Notes under the pieces: generated by a model
Told to the model about the DNA's origin: nothing
Seen by the model: only the letters and a program-made list of their open reading frames with translations
Databases searched by the model: none
NCBI RefSeq assembly: GCF_003597395.2
Contig: NC_133770.1
Coordinates: 17,892,373 to 17,956,372, forward strand
Origin: Chelonoidis abingdonii
Taxonomy: Eukaryota; Chordata; Testudines; Testudinidae
Length of the DNA: 64,000 nt
Reading direction: 5' to 3'
Translations under genes and position numbers: made by a program
In this document: positions 34,451 through 46,972 of the stretch, piece after piece
Layout of the letters: each line of letters begins with the position of its first letter
Numbering within the stretch: the stretch's first letter is position 1

Positions 34451-35160
34451 AGGGGTGGGCAAACTATGGCGTGGGGGACTATCCTGCCCGGCCCCTGAGC
34501 TCCTGGCCCGGAAGACTCTCCCCTGGCCCCTTCCCTGCTGCCCCCTCTCTCCCTCAGCCTCAGCTTGCTCGCTCTGCCACTGGCACAATGCTCTGGGTGG
34601 CGGGGCTGTGAGCTCCTGGGGCAGTGTAGCTGCAGAGCCCGGCCTGACCTGGTGCTCTGCACTGCGTGGTGGTGGCGGCATGGCACGGTTGCAGCCAGGC
34701 TGCATGGCGGTAGTGCCGCCAGCCACCAGTGCTCCAGGCAGTGAGGTAAGGGTCCAGGGAGTGGGGGGGGAGGGGGTTGTATAGAGGGCAGGAGAGTTCG
34801 GGGTGGTGGTCAGGGGGCGGGAGTGTGGATAGAGGTCGGGACAGGAATAGGGGGTTGAATGGGGGCAGAGGTCCCAGGGAGGCAGTCAGGAAGGAGAGGG
34901 GGTTGGATGGGGTGGCAGAGGGCAGTCAGGAGTTCTGGGGGCAGTCTAGGGACAGGGAGAAGGGGTAGTTGGATGGGGCAGGACTCCCGGGGGAGCCATC
35001 AGGAATGAGAGGAGGGGTTGGATGGGGCGCTGGGAGTCGGGGGAGGGGGGAGGGAAAGAGATAGGTGGTGGGGCCCGGACCAGGACCCCCTCCTCTAACC
35101 GGCCCTCCATACAATTTTTGAAACCCAATGAGGCCCTGAGGCCAATAAGTTTGCCCGCCC
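34451..35160. mobile_element. Nested hAT (Charlie-type) nonautonomous element, GC-rich
   Basis: The ends CAGGGGTGGGCAAACT and AAGTTTGCCCGCCCCAG are inverted repeats. The flanking copies GCGTAAAT and (G)TGTAAAT are the 8-bp duplication, with a lost base at the right. The host hAT sequence resumes directly after it. The interior is GC-rich on the left and G-rich on the right; overlapping open frames there are compositional. Confidence 0.88.
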
Positions 35161-35370
35161 CAGTGTAAATATTTGTAATAAAAAATAATATACAATTTGA
35201 TTTCAATTATAGCACAGAATACAATATATGTGAAAATGTAGAAAAACATCCAAAATAATGAATAATTTTCAATTGGTATTCTATTGTTTAACAGTGCGAT
35301 TAAAACTGCAATTAATTTATTTGATCGTGATTAATTTTAAGCTAATTGCGTGAGTTAACTGTGATTAATT

Positions 35371-35496
35371 AAAAGCAGCAAAGAGTCCTGTGGCACGTTA
35401 CAGACTAACAGAAGTACTGGAGCATGAGCTTTCGTGGGTGAATACCCACTTCGTCGGATGCATGTAGTGGAAATTTCCAGAGGCAGGTATATATAT
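35371..35496 (-). mobile_element. Penelope-like element 3' tail, 126 bp, with 12-bp TSD
   Basis: The sequence starts AAAAGCAGCAAAGAGTCCTG and carries GAGCTTTCGTGGGTGAATAC. It is homologous to 35680-35812. It is flanked by identical 12-bp copies, CTGTGATTAATT (35359-35370, 35497-35508), within the hAT right end. Confidence 0.9.
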
Positions 35497-35644
35497 CTGT
35501 GATTAATTGACAGCCCTACCCCAAACATCACATTTTTTAAAGCTTATAATCTTCTAAAGAAACTAACATACAATCTAGACTCCTTTTATCTCTTTCTGCC
35601 TCCCTCGTAATTACTTACATTTTTTGGGTAAGTAGTACAGAACT

Positions 35645-36141
35645 GTATCAGAGGGGTAGCCGTGTTAGTCTGGATCTGTAAAAGCAGCAGAGAATCCTGT
35701 GGCACCTTATAGACTAACAGACGTTTTGGAGCGTGAGCTTTCGTGGGTGAATACCCACTTCGTCAGACGCAGGTAGTGGAAATTTCCAGGGGCAGGTATA
35801 TATATGCTAGCAAGCAAGCTAGAGATAACGAGGTTAGTTCAATCAGGGAGGATGAGGCCCTGTTCTAGCAGTAGAGGTGTGAAAACCAAGGGAGGAGAAA
35901 CTGGTTCTGTAATTGGCAAGCCATTCACAGTCTTTGTTTAGTCCAGAGCTGATGGTGTCAAATTTGCAAATGAACTGAAGCTCAGCAGTTTCTCTTTGAA
36001 GTCTGGTCCTGAAGTTTTTTTGCTGCAGGATGGCCACCTTAAGGTCTGCTATAGTGTGGCCAGGGAGGTTGAAGTGCTCTCCTACAGGTTTTTGTATATT
36101 GCCATTCCTGATATCTGATTTGTGTCCATTTATCCTTTTCC
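35645..36141 (-). mobile_element. 5'-truncated Penelope-like element with GIY-YIG tail and 13-bp TSD
   Basis: It is flanked by the 13-bp duplication GTAGTACAGAACT (35632-35644, 36142-36154). On the minus strand it encodes the C-terminal part of a Penelope protein: VGEHFNLPGHTIADLKVAIL then LQRETAELQFICKFDTISS and GLNKD, the end of the GIY-YIG endonuclease domain, then a stop at about 35843. The 3' UTR runs to the AGACTAACACGGCTACCCCT terminus at the left. The reading is open from the truncation point, but only the last ~100 residues of a ~700-residue protein remain. Confidence 0.9.
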
Positions 36142-36154
36142 GTAGTACAGAACT

Positions 36155-37497
36155 GATAATCCTGTCCTAGAATGTGAAACTCTTGAATTACTGGTCAAAC
36201 ATTTAGCATGTATTTCAGCTAGTCTTGTACAGTATGCCTCAGTAGCTAGAGAAAGAAAAAGCTGCCAACTTTTCGACTGAATTCCATAGAACATTAAGTC
36301 TGATACTTAGCAGAAGCCGTAACTGTTAAGTAAATGATATTCTTCTGATTAATATCCTGATTTGAAAACAACATTGATTCTTCTAACCCTTTAGCAATGT
36401 CCCAAAACAGATGTGCACAACTGCAAATTCTGTTTGCTTTCAGGTTTACAAAGTGTGATGACATTTTTACAATCATGCATGAGCCCTTTTACCCAAGAGT
36501 AAAATAAACCATAATAATTCTTCACCATCTGTTTGTTAATTTTGCATTCATTTAACTTTGCATTTTAAACTAATAATCATTTTCTTATAATATAGTTTGT
36601 TCCAGTGATAGAAATTATAGCTCAGTGATTTATAAAAGTACACAGTATATCTACAAATGATTCCATTGTTCTTAATTATAGAGATAGTAATGTCATTGAA
36701 TGGAAAAGAACTGCCAAAATATAGTGTTATGTTTCATGTGCCATAGTGCTCCTTAATAAATGTACATATTTACTGTGTTTCAATATCTCCCCTCTGCCCT
36801 GTATTTCTCAATAGCTTTACATTTAGTTGTATACAGTAGTATAGTTGTATACTGAGTTCTTGAAAGAATAACGTGTGTGCATTTAAAAACTCTCTTCTCT
36901 ATTACATTTGCAATGTACAGTCAAATACAATTCCATATCTTTACATTGCTCCAACTTGTTCATATCATGTACTCTACAGTGCAAGACCAAATACATCTTT
37001 GTAACATTTTTATTCTTGCGTGGCACAACTAAACTAGGACTCTTGTCAGCAAAGTACTTTAGATGAAAGCTTTCTACTACTACATTTATAATAAAATGAG
37101 GATAACCCATACTCTTTGCAAGCCATGTTTGAATAATAGTAATAAACTAAGACTCAATTGCTGGAGCCTGAGCAGGGGGGAGAGCAGCTACCAGCAGGTA
37201 GTTACTTCCTCTCCTAAATGGGCTGGTAGGGACTGGGAGTAGGTTGGCAGGGGCGGGGACTGAGTTAGTCCCTTGGATCTGCCCCCTCAATTGCACCGGC
37301 TCACACACAGGAGCCAGCAAAGAGGGGGAACTAATCCGTGCCAACAAAAAGACTGGAGCAAAGGGAAATCAGGAACCAGTCTGAGACCTTCAGTGTCATA
37401 CCCTATGTCCTGCCCTACTCCTGGGCCAGTGAATCTAGACACTGCCCCTTACCCACGATGGATCATAACTCGACTATAGGGTTACAATCTACCCCCT
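36155..37497. other. Intron sequence, nothing recognised
   Basis: AT-rich intron. 37160-37440 is more GC-rich, without a recognised family. Confidence 0.5.
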
Positions 37498-37616
37498 AGA
37501 ATGTGAACTCATTGGGGCAGAGATGGTTTTCTTTGTTACTTGTCTGTACAGGGACTCTCTCAATGGAGTCCTATTCCTTCACTGGGGTCCCTAGGCCTTA
37601 CCATAATACAAATGAT
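37498..37616 (+). repeat. L2/CR1-clade 3' tail, copy 1
   Basis: GTGAACTCATTGGGGCAGAG...TGTCTGTACAGGGAC...CCTAGGCC...ACCATAATACAAATGATA follows the pattern of a common amniote LINE2-type tail. It is also present at 40067 and 63183. Confidence 0.65.
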
Positions 37617-39381
37617 AGTAAAAATAAACACTACTTACCACTAATAACCTCTTAAAGAGCCAAGAGTCAAATCCTGCTTACCTTACTAAGGCAAGTAGTC
37701 CTAGTGATTTCAAGGAGACTACTCACATTAGTTACCACTATTTTCTAAAAACTATGCTATCACTTTACAGCATGGACATCTTAATGCCAAATTAGCACCC
37801 TAACATTTCAGCTGTGGTCAATAACTTATTAATAAAAGAACCCACAAAGCAAGAAGTGGTATAACTGGATGTATTCCAATTAAAGAAGTTAAATCAAGTG
37901 GATAGAAAACAAAATTACTGCATGTTGTTTTAATAAGGTTGATATTTGTGCAGCAGACTAAATAAATGACCTGCCAACATTACTGCACATAAAACTAAAA
38001 AGATGTGAGTATGACCCCTTCTGATGTTTTGTGGTTCCTAGCTTCAAGTTCTACCTGCCTGGTGAGTACTTTGACCTTTTTCCTTCTCAGATGAGTGAGC
38101 ACTGCTGCCAGGTCCAGCCTTTACTAGGGGACGTATCCATCACAGTATTCTAGGTCTGACAAAGCACAAACATAATCAAGGTGCTCAAGGCACAATCTGA
38201 TGTAATGAATGAACAAACTGTAACTGTCTGCCCAATAACTCACCATCTACTTCAAGTCAGAGCCTTTTAAAACAAAATTACCAATTTAACATTTAGAAGA
38301 TCTTAACAAATTCTGTTACCACAAGGAGTACACTAAAGTTGATTTATCCAAAATGCAAGCCTTTGTTTCCCACAAAGTTCCACCCCATGAAAACCTTTAA
38401 AGGTAAGTGGAGGGTTATCATCAACTTAAAAGTCATATCTCCCTGGAAATATTTTACCTGTTTTTGTTACAAGTGACACCTAACATTGCTGTAACTGAAA
38501 GAAATTAGAGAACAAACTTTTTTTTTAGTGGTTGCTTGTATATTTGACAGCCCTTTGTCTATAGTCAGTTTCACTGTTTACTCTGCATAGTCAGTCAGTT
38601 TTCACAGTTGTTTTAAGTCTTTCATACAACAGAGGCAAGGAAAACATTTTTAAAATAATAGGAAAATGTGTTTGTAAAACCATAAAAATTGGCTGGGGAG
38701 ACTCATGGGCATGTGTAACACCTGAAAATACTTTTAACATATTTTTAAAAATAACTAGTTGGATTTCAAGTTGATAATGTCCCTTTAATCTCAATAGTGC
38801 CACAACAAACAATTTCAACTGTATGTTTTTACGTTATCAATTTCATGTGCAAATTTTTCACTGAAGTCTTGAGTAAAACGTTGCCATCTTTAAATGCAAC
38901 ACGCAACAGTCTGCAAAAATGTGTTGGCAGAAATGCTACTCTACAATATGATGGAAGGTGCTAACTTAAGAAACATGCCACCTCATCAGTTTTTGATGGT
39001 ATTCCACAGACCACTTAGATGTTGACTGCCAAGAGCTGACGTGTCACATGGTGCTGGCTCTGCTTCTTGTTTCCAGCTTAGATTCACAAAACGGATGGAA
39101 AGGTGACATGAAATGATGTAGGTAGTAATAACTTATTCACAACAGGATCATATACTAAAACAGTTGATACATTAAAATACTTTTCCAAGTGATTGCTGTA
39201 GTTGCCACAGAAATATTATGCTGTTGTGAATGAGAGGCAAGCTGGTCTACGTGACAGAAAACAGGAAGGTGGTGGTCCATGACACATCTCTAGTATGATG
39301 TAGTCCACATCTGAGATCTCCTGGATTAACAGTATTACTTCATACTGCTGCACAAAGCCTTAAATCTCAACCTACAATTCT
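37617..39381. other. Intron sequence with a small palindromic fossil
   Basis: About 37665-37735 (GTCAAATCCTGCTTACCTTA...GTGATTTCAAGGAGACTACTCAC) is a worn copy of the small palindrome family. The rest shows nothing recognisable. Confidence 0.45.
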
Positions 39382-39453
39382 GGGCCTGATGCTGCACCAA
39401 AGAAGTCAAAGGGAATCTTCCCACTGGCTTCAACAGAAGGAAGATCAGGGCCT
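39382..39453. repeat. 72-bp palindromic MITE
   Basis: The ends GGGCCTGATGCTGCACC and AAGATCAGGGCCT are inverted repeats around a GAAGTCAAAGGGAATCTTCC/CACTGGCTTCAAC core. Confidence 0.7.
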
Positions 39454-40066
39454 TTATGTGTATATATGCATATTTTTTTCTTTAAGGACTTAATCCTGCA
39501 AGATGCTGAACACTCTGGCCCCAATCCCACAAAACATTTAAGTATATGCTTAAAAGCAAACTGAAGTCAATTGACTTCAGTTGGACAATTCATAAGCTTA
39601 ATATTAAACACATTCTTATGCGCTTTCCTGGTACAGTGCCAGAGAGTTCAGCACCTTGCAAGATCATGTAATGGATGCACACCCTTAATGCAATTTAACA
39701 AAACCCATAATCTTATCAGGAAAAATAATTACTGAGACAAATCATCCTATACTCTGTACTGAGGCTAATCTCTCCGGGGAGTTTTGCTTGAGTAAGGATT
39801 ACAGGATTTGTAGAAATTATTTTTATATAAAAATCTAAACATTTTTTAATTTCTCAGTCTAAGAAAGCATGTGAACTAGATCCTTAAAATGTGAAAAAAC
39901 ATTTTTCATGATCAGATAAAAACAACTTAAAAAGAAAAACTGCAATAAAACAGAGTCTGTAGTCAGTTAATCTAAGAATACTACATGACTTATGACACAG
40001 TTCTGCAAACATACACCTAAGTATTTTTTCTCATGCGAGGAGTCCCATTTACTCATGTGTGTCTGT
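39454..40066. other. Intron sequence, nothing firm
   Basis: About 39480-39660 has CTTAATCCTGCAAGATGCTG ... CAGCACCTTGCAAGAT, complementary ends of a larger worn palindrome with GAAGTCAATTGACTTC at its centre. Confidence 0.5.
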
Positions 40067-40165
40067 TTATTATATTGTAAGCTCTTCAAAGCAGGGAACA
40101 GGTCTTTAACGTTCTTACACAGCACCTAGTACAATGGGATCCCAATTCCGGATTAGGACTTCTGT
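40067..40165 (+). repeat. L2/CR1-clade 3' tail, copy 2
   Basis: TTGTAAGCTCTTCAAAGCAG...CACAGCACCTAGTACAATGG...GGATTAGGACT is homologous to 37498-37616. Confidence 0.7.
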
Positions 40166-42416
40166 GATGGGTGCTGATGCAAGAACCTAGATAAATTATT
40201 GAATATTATAGTTAGTTCCCAGAAGTGTTTACAAAAACAGGACCTAAACCACTAATACTAAAAATAACCCAGCAACTTTATCTATGGAAAGAGTTGAATA
40301 TAAACTAATTAAACAGGAAGCTGCCATGCTATCAGCACAGTGGTGTGTATTAGGAAAGGAAGATGAGGGTTACATTTAGATACACAGGAGCTTTCCATAT
40401 TTTCTCTTACAGCCATGTTTTTAGTGGTGATTTCTTAAGTTTTACAAGTATCCAAACAGCAACCCAAAACAATCCTAGAAAAAAAAACAAAACAGAATTT
40501 ATCTAAAAGGTGTAAAAATTTCCCACTATTTCCTGTGTCTCTTGACAGATCTCTGCTCATCCTGTACTGCTAGAATTAGTAAAATGACATCCCCAGAGAT
40601 TATACCACAGCTTCACTTGATTCAGTGGATATTTTGAAACGTGTGATGTACTTTTAAAATTAGTACTTTGACATTTCCTTGTTTAACTTATACATTCTAA
40701 GTGGCTTTTTTTCCCCTGTAGCCATCCAAGTGCTGTCAAGCCATCCCCTAGGAGAAACACAAGGAAGAGACAATAGTGAAAGAATCTGCCTTCCTATGTT
40801 GTGCTAAGCAGAATCACACCAGGGCAGAGCCTGGCTCCTGGCTAGGAGGGTGTGTTCCATGGGACCCATGAGGAGGATTTGTCTGAATCATCCAGAATTC
40901 CTCCTCTCTTTAAAGCACACTTGTGAGAGCCCAGAGCAGAATCCTGACCACGACGACCACTAAAGACTATTGCAATTTTCCTTTAAATGGTATTTTTTCT
41001 TTTTCTTTTTATTTTTAAAAAAAGGCTGACCTTTAGTCTGAGGCCAGACATGAGATATTTTAGGCCCTGAAAGACAATTTGAGGTAGGGAAGTTATAAGC
41101 CCTTGAGATCAGGTGCCTAGTATGAAAGTGCAACCTCATCTTTAACTATAATGTCACTGCCTCATTGCTGTAACAGCTTTACAGAAAGACTCCAAGGAAA
41201 AACCAAGTGTAGAAGATTTTAGCTGAGCACATTATGAAAAAATGTTTCCTACTCAATCAATGCAGAAGAATGAAATGCTCATTGCTAAATACATTTACTG
41301 GTTCACAACATATACTACCTTTTATTTCAGAGCTTTTGGTAAATCATTTCAGGGAGTGTTACGGGATAAAGGAAACCTGCACTGGAAATTCCTTCACAAA
41401 CATAGGCCCTTGCTCAGGATGTTTCTCTGATAGGCCTTTCAGCTTTTAGTTTTGTGCTGTTGCTGCTTCTCTCTCGGTGGCTCTTGTCTATTCTGTCTGC
41501 TTTCAATACTTTTCCCTAGCACCTATTCTTTACCTCCAGTCTATTCATCATCAAATCCTTTTTGAAATGTCTTTGTAGCAATAACCTCTCCTCCCTCATT
41601 CTAGTCCCCTGATATTCAAAATCTAGAGCTCAAGAAGTGAACATTTTTCAAAGCACTCTGAAGAAAATAAGGGAAAACTTCTAGGGCTGTCTCTGCTTTC
41701 CTGCTTCAATGCCAAAAGTACACTCACACAATCTACTTCCCACAGAACATTCTCTTGGCACTGTAGCAGGAAACCAGGAGCAACACTTAGGCAGGAGAAG
41801 TAGGTGAGACTGAAAAACAAAATATTTCCCTTTAAAGGGAAGCCTCAAATACTTTTTTAAGAGTGGGAGGTCTACACTGCACTAGCATGTCCATACTTTA
41901 GCCCCCTGACCTTGTTACCACTTTCTACAAATAAATAATAATAATCATGAATAAGTGTCTGTGATGTAATTCAATAGGTTTTCTCCTATTCTTCAAATGG
42001 GAAGATAAAAGGCTATGTTTTTCTCCATATCTGCAATACCTGAGTTCGGGTAAAGTCAGTAGGACAGTAAGCATTAAAGTCACAGAAATCACATTACTAT
42101 GCATTGAAAGAAAGTTTTTCTACTTTTGAAAGAACCCTAATGTTGCTATCATAAATAGAGAAGATTGCTTATACAACGTGAAAATACAAATATTACATTA
42201 GATTAGCTAACCTATGGCCTTTTCAGCTATGGACAGAGGCTTAAAAGTGTCACAACTCAGTCCACACACTCTATGGGCAGGAAGTAGTAGTAAAACTGGC
42301 CTCCACCATCACTTGTAGCTTACCAGGCTACTGATGATCTTCTTGGCATACAGGCAAAACCTTCAATAAATTCTTGTATGTGCGTGGACGCATCATTTAA
42401 TTGATCAAAGAGCTCC
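40166..42416. other. Intron sequence, nothing recognised
   Basis: Ordinary AT-rich intron. No repeat family or coding signal was identified. Confidence 0.45.
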
Positions 42417-43338
42417 TGTCATGGTATGACCCCCACTCTGAACCTTAGAGTCCAAAAGATGGGGTACCAGCATGAATTCCTATAAGCTTAGTTACCAGCT
42501 TAGATCTTGTAGTGCTGCCACCGACCAGGACATGGAGTGCCTGGTACACTCTGGTCCTCCTAGAACCTTTCCAGGGGACCCCAAGACCCAGACCCCCTGG
42601 ATCTTAACACAAGAAAAGTAACCCCTTTCCCCCACCGTTGCCTCTCCCAGGCTTCCCTTCCCTGGGTTACCCTGGAAGATCACTGTGATTCAAACTCCTT
42701 GAATCTAAAACAAAGAGGAAATTCACCTTTCCCCCTCCCCCTCCTCTCTCCCGGAGAGAGAGACAGTGACTAACAGAGAGAAATCAGGTTTTCCCTCCCC
42801 CCTTCTCTCCGTTCTCCCACCAATTCCCTGGTGAGTACAGACCCTCTCCCCTTGGGTCTTACACAAGATAACCAAAAAAATCAATCAGGTTCTTAAAAGA
42901 AAAAGGTTTTAGTTAAAGAAAGAAAAAAGTAAAAGTTTTCTCTGTACTCAAGATGGAAAATGTTACAGGGTCTTTCAGCTTATAGACAATAGAGAGAATC
43001 CTCCCCCCAGCATACATACAAATTGCAACAGAGATACAATTCTTCCAGCCAAATACACATTTGAAAATAAAGAAATATAATCAAAAAGACTAAACCGCCT
43101 TTCTACTTGTACTTACTACTAGAACAGAAAATTAGAGAGCCTGTAGGTACGTCCGGTCACACTCAGATCCCAGAGAGAACAACAGACAAAGGCAACACAC
43201 AAAACAAAGACTTCCCTCCACTGAGATTTGAAAGTATCTTGTCTCCTGATTGGTCCTCTGGTCAGGTGTTCCAGGTTCACTGTTTGTAAGCCTTTACAGG
43301 TAAAAGAGACATTAACCCTTAACTATCTGTTTATGACA
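42417..43338 (-). mobile_element. Solo LTR of an endogenous-retrovirus-type element, 5-bp TSD
   Basis: It is bounded by TGTCAT...ATGACA ends on both strands and by the 5-bp duplication GCTCC (42412-42416, 43339-43343). Sense is minus by memory of the family: U3 has GGACCAATCAGGAGACAAG (a CCAAT box, about 43245-43255), followed downstream by A/T-rich and then G/A-rich blocks. There is no internal retroviral sequence, so it arose by LTR-LTR recombination or is otherwise solo. No coding region. Confidence 0.9.
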
Positions 43339-43343
43339 GCTCC

Positions 43344-43973
43344 ACTGTTCCATAGACAATGTGTGGCAGAGTCAATTAATTTTAAAAATGGAAACATTAA
43401 AGGGAAAAAATCTGCATACCCTTTTCCTCGTCTACTTCTCAGCAGCTAAATACTATAGACTAATACATCACTGCCCTTTCCATGCAACAAAAACATACTG
43501 GATTATAAATATTATTGATTACTTCTTGCTAAACTCACCTCATTAAAATATACCCTGTCTCCCACCCAAAAGAGCAGAACCATTGAGACAATTATTATAG
43601 AGCAAGCATATTATGGTGAAGGACTGAAAAATCAGTCTGAATATTTATGGATGCCACTGACTGAATAAAGCTTCTATATGTAAACACAACAATAAAAATC
43701 CTCTATAATTCGTCCACTCCACCATCATTTGGTTCTCTGTTCTGACACCTCATGATATAATGTTACCGTATTACATTTTGGCACCTAATCAGGACAAATT
43801 TCTTTGTAACTTCTCTTGTAACAGCATTGGATGATTCTCAAGACACTGATCAAATGAAAATGAAAAAGGCTTGCATAACTCACATTTGCATAGCACTTTC
43901 TACTTAGAAACATCCCAAAGCACTCTACAAATGGAACGAAGCCATCTCTGTATTGAAACATGGCTGCCACCAT
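43344..43973. other. Intron sequence; short MIR-type remnant
   Basis: About 43880-43950 (GCATAGCACTTTCTACTTAG...CAAAGCACTCTACAAATGG) resembles the repeat block preceding the MIR core at 49925. The rest is unremarkable. Confidence 0.45.
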
Positions 43974-44701
43974 GTGTATGTCTACACTGCAATGTAAGTC
44001 CAGGGTTAGTAGGATTTGAGTCAGCTGACCCATGTTAAGGAACCCTGGACTTCAGGGTCCTAAACCATACTCAAACCTAGGGCTCTAGCATCCACACTGC
44101 AGTGCGCACACCCAAGTCAAAGTAACCATATCCCGGAATCCCTTTCACTCCCCCACCCCAAAATGTGGCTGCTCTAGACCTAGGACTGTGGTCCACTGTG
44201 AGAAAACTTTACTGTATGCTCTGCATGTTACCAGGAAGCAGCTCGCTTTGCAAAAGCCTTGATTGGTTTGCTCTCCATTGCAAACCCAGAAGGCTCCCTG
44301 ATAGTGTGCTTGTAGATTAGTGATCATAAGAAAATGGGTTCATGCTGATCTGAACTGCTGCCATTCACAAAGGAGGGTGGGGGGTGGCTTCTGTTTACAA
44401 TACAGTGGATTGCAGATTGTTGGAACAGAGAGGACTAAGGAAGTGATCCCATGGAATTGTGGGATACTTCTGGCTGACCCCCTGGGATTTTTGAGTCAAG
44501 CGGTGCTGCGTCTACACTGCAAAGCAATAGGGCCAAGACCCAGGGACCCAGCTCTATTCAAGATAAGACCCTCCAGCCCTGCAAGGACCTGGGACCCTGA
44601 GGTCCAAGCCTTGGGTTAGCACGACTGCAGTGTAAATACAAGGGGGGTTAAGCTTGAGCCCAGGCTAAAGCACAGACTTATGTCACAGTGCAGACACACC
44701 C
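43974..44701. repeat. 728-bp MITE of the 'TATGTCTACACTGC' type
   Basis: The left end GTATGTCTACACTGCAATGT and right end ATGTCACAGTGCAGACACACC are inverted repeats. Secondary CTACACTGCA/TGCAGTGTAAAT motifs lie within (44094, 44512, 44626), suggesting a compound palindrome. It is noncoding. Confidence 0.7.
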
Positions 44702-45009
44702 AATAGTCAGTAACACTTCACAACAGACTGGAGGAGCGCTAGTGAAGAACAACGTATCTTGCTGAAACAGTGAAAAATTTAGGCAGGCAGAAGGTAATTA
44801 CTCCATCATCCTGGAAGCAGGCTTTTCATTTAATAATTTCTGCTTCTTGGCTTGTCTTTCTTTTAAATTTTTCTCACTGACTGAAATTTGATAATTTATA
44901 AAAGGAAGAGTTAGCAAGTTATTTCTAATTTCATGTTATGAAGTGAAATAGGCAAAATTCCTTGCCAGTGAGCAAAAATTACTCCATTTAATCAACTGTG
45001 AAAGTGATG
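44702..45009. other. Intron sequence, nothing recognised
   Basis: Short unremarkable interval before the RTE-like LINE. Confidence 0.45.
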
Positions 45010-46395
45010 GAAAGCGATACTAGTACTAATCTATAAAAAAGGAGATAAGAGAGTGCATGAACTACAGACAGATCAATTGATTGAGTGTTCCAGGAAAAGC
45101 ATTCACTAAGAGGTTGGAGAGGAGAAAGAAGGTGTACATGAAAGTGGCACTTGCAGAGTAACAGGCAGGATTTAGACCAGGATGAAGTACGACAGATCAG
45201 CTATTTGTGATACGACAGAAATTGGAGAAGCATACAGCACACAAATAAAACTGTTACAACAACTTTAGAGACGTCAAAGAGGCTTTTGATAGCATTTGGC
45301 AGAAAGGGCTATGGCAAGTCTTGAGAATGTATGCATCCCTAAGAAACTGATTAAGCTGATAGAAACATCTACAGCAAGTCAACAAGTGCAGTGAGAGTAG
45401 ACAAAAAGCTGACAGAATTGTTCAGGACAATTGTTTAAAAGCGAGACAAAGACACATCTATTGCTGGATTTGTTCAGCTTGGTACAGGAAACAGTAATGG
45501 CTGTAGCACGGAGAGGTGAAACGAGAGGAGTCATGTTATGTGGGAGGCCAATGAATAACCATAGATTCACAGATGTTGTTGACCTCACAACACTGAGCAA
45601 GGAAGACTTGAGAATAACTAAGAAGGTTCATTGCGAAAGCAAAAATTCAGACTGAAGATCAGTATGGGAAAGACAAAAACTATGGTGAGGGAAAGACAAA
45701 GGAAGAAGTAAAGATCAAAATCGGTGACAAAGAACTAGAAAAAAGTGAAAAAAATCTGTGTTTTGAAGGACTAAGACTGAAGAATGTGGTTTGTGAAGAT
45801 TCCCTGTACAAAGAAGAATCAGACTAGCCACTACTGCATTTGAAAAACTCTGCAAGATCTGGAAAGACATTTAGATAAAAATGAAAATCAGCATATATGA
45901 GACAGCATTGTCAGGCCAAGGACGCTGAATGGATCTGAACTTTGCAATCTGAGGAAAGTCGACAAAAGAGAGATATTGACTGAAGAAATGAACTGGCTGA
46001 ATGGAATTCAAAGAATCTCAGTTATTCCGAAAATAAAAATTAAATTATACAAAAATTGACTGTTTATATAGGATTAAGAAAGAAGATGGTGATGGCTTGG
46101 ACACGTCAGGAATGAACCTGGCAAGGATACCATATATGATGATATATACCAAACTGCAAGGAACTAGAAACAGAGGAAGACTGGGGATGTGTTGGATAGA
46201 CACAAAAGAGAATGACATAATAGAACAAAAAGCTTTAAAGATGAATGAAGCCCTGAAGTTGGTACTAAACAGAAAGTGGTGGAAAAAAAACTTCATTCAG
46301 CCCATTGTTGCTGCTGACAGGAATCAAAGAAGAATCAATCATGATAATCAAAGAAAATAATCATCACTCAACTCAATTCAATTATAATATCTCAC
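45010..46395 (+). mobile_element. RTE-like LINE, 5'-truncated, heavily mutated
   Basis: Reverse-transcriptase motifs can be followed across frames: IYKKGDKRECMNYRQI (about 45037), QAGFRPG (about 45164), KEAFDSIWQKGLWQVL (about 45281), then an eroded FADD box at about 45565 (FTDVVDLTTLSKEDL). The C-terminal region reads LRKVDKREILTEEMNWLNGI (about 45950) and, in the open frame 46097-46360, PYMMIYTKLQGTRNRGRLGM and KWWKKNFIQPI, as in RTE-type tails. Many stops. Clade assignment is from motif memory. Confidence 0.8.
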
Positions 46396-46961
46396 TGAAT
46401 TCCTATGATATCACCTTCATCACCTTGCTGTTTCTTACAATAATATATAGTTTATAGGGTACTTTATCATCCAAACATTTCGAAGTGAGCAGCAATTAAA
46501 TCAATAAACTCAAAAATAAGTTAAATTATGTTGTCTTTTTAAACAACAAAAAAAAACCATTCAAGTCCATTTCAGATCCCATCTCATTAATTGTACAAGA
46601 TCTAATTTGTTTTTTTGCTAACCAGACACCCCCTTTCTGCCTCTATCCTCCAAAAAATATTTTTTGTCTTCTGTGTTTGAATGTAGATTTCAATTCGGAC
46701 ACTTACTTTTCTTACACAGCGAAGGTGCAAGTCCAAGGGTGGAATCTATGTAAGTCCTATAGTAGACACAGAATATATCCAAGAATAGTAACAGGAATAT
46801 ATGGAGGCTGAAAATCTTGCTTAGGATAGGTGACTTTTTTGGTTTGGCTTGGTTTCATTTTAATATAAGTGGATCTTCATAAATATTTACATTTGAGTAC
46901 TGTTTTTGGGTATAAAGACAAATGTGAAAATATTCCACTGTACTTGAAAATCTCTGAATTA
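46396..46961. other. Intron sequence, nothing recognised
   Basis: AT-rich intron without an identified feature. Confidence 0.45.
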
Positions 46962-46972
46962 TAAGGTAATCA

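Larger units (their letters stand above)
32947..35518 (-). mobile_element. hAT transposon with transposase remnants and three nested insertions
   Basis: The ends TAGGGCTGTCAAGCGACT and GATTAATTGACAGCCCTA are inverted repeats. They are flanked by an 8-bp duplication, CCACAAAC/CCCCAAAC (32939-32946, 35519-35526). The subterminal blocks are also complementary over a long distance (GTTAAACAATA...AATACCATTTATT against AATTGGTATTCTATTGTTTAAC). Nested inside are a CR1 tail (33124-33249), another hAT element (34451-35160) and a Penelope tail (35371-35496). Confidence 0.93.

Noticed and set aside
34363..35249. GC-rich open frames within the hAT element
   Set aside because: They fall in a nested nonautonomous hAT insert. 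Several frames on both strands are open and none has a domain.
42417..43338. Complete endogenous retrovirus
   Set aside because: Only one LTR with its 5-bp duplication is present. No primer-binding site, gag, pol or env sequence adjoins it.
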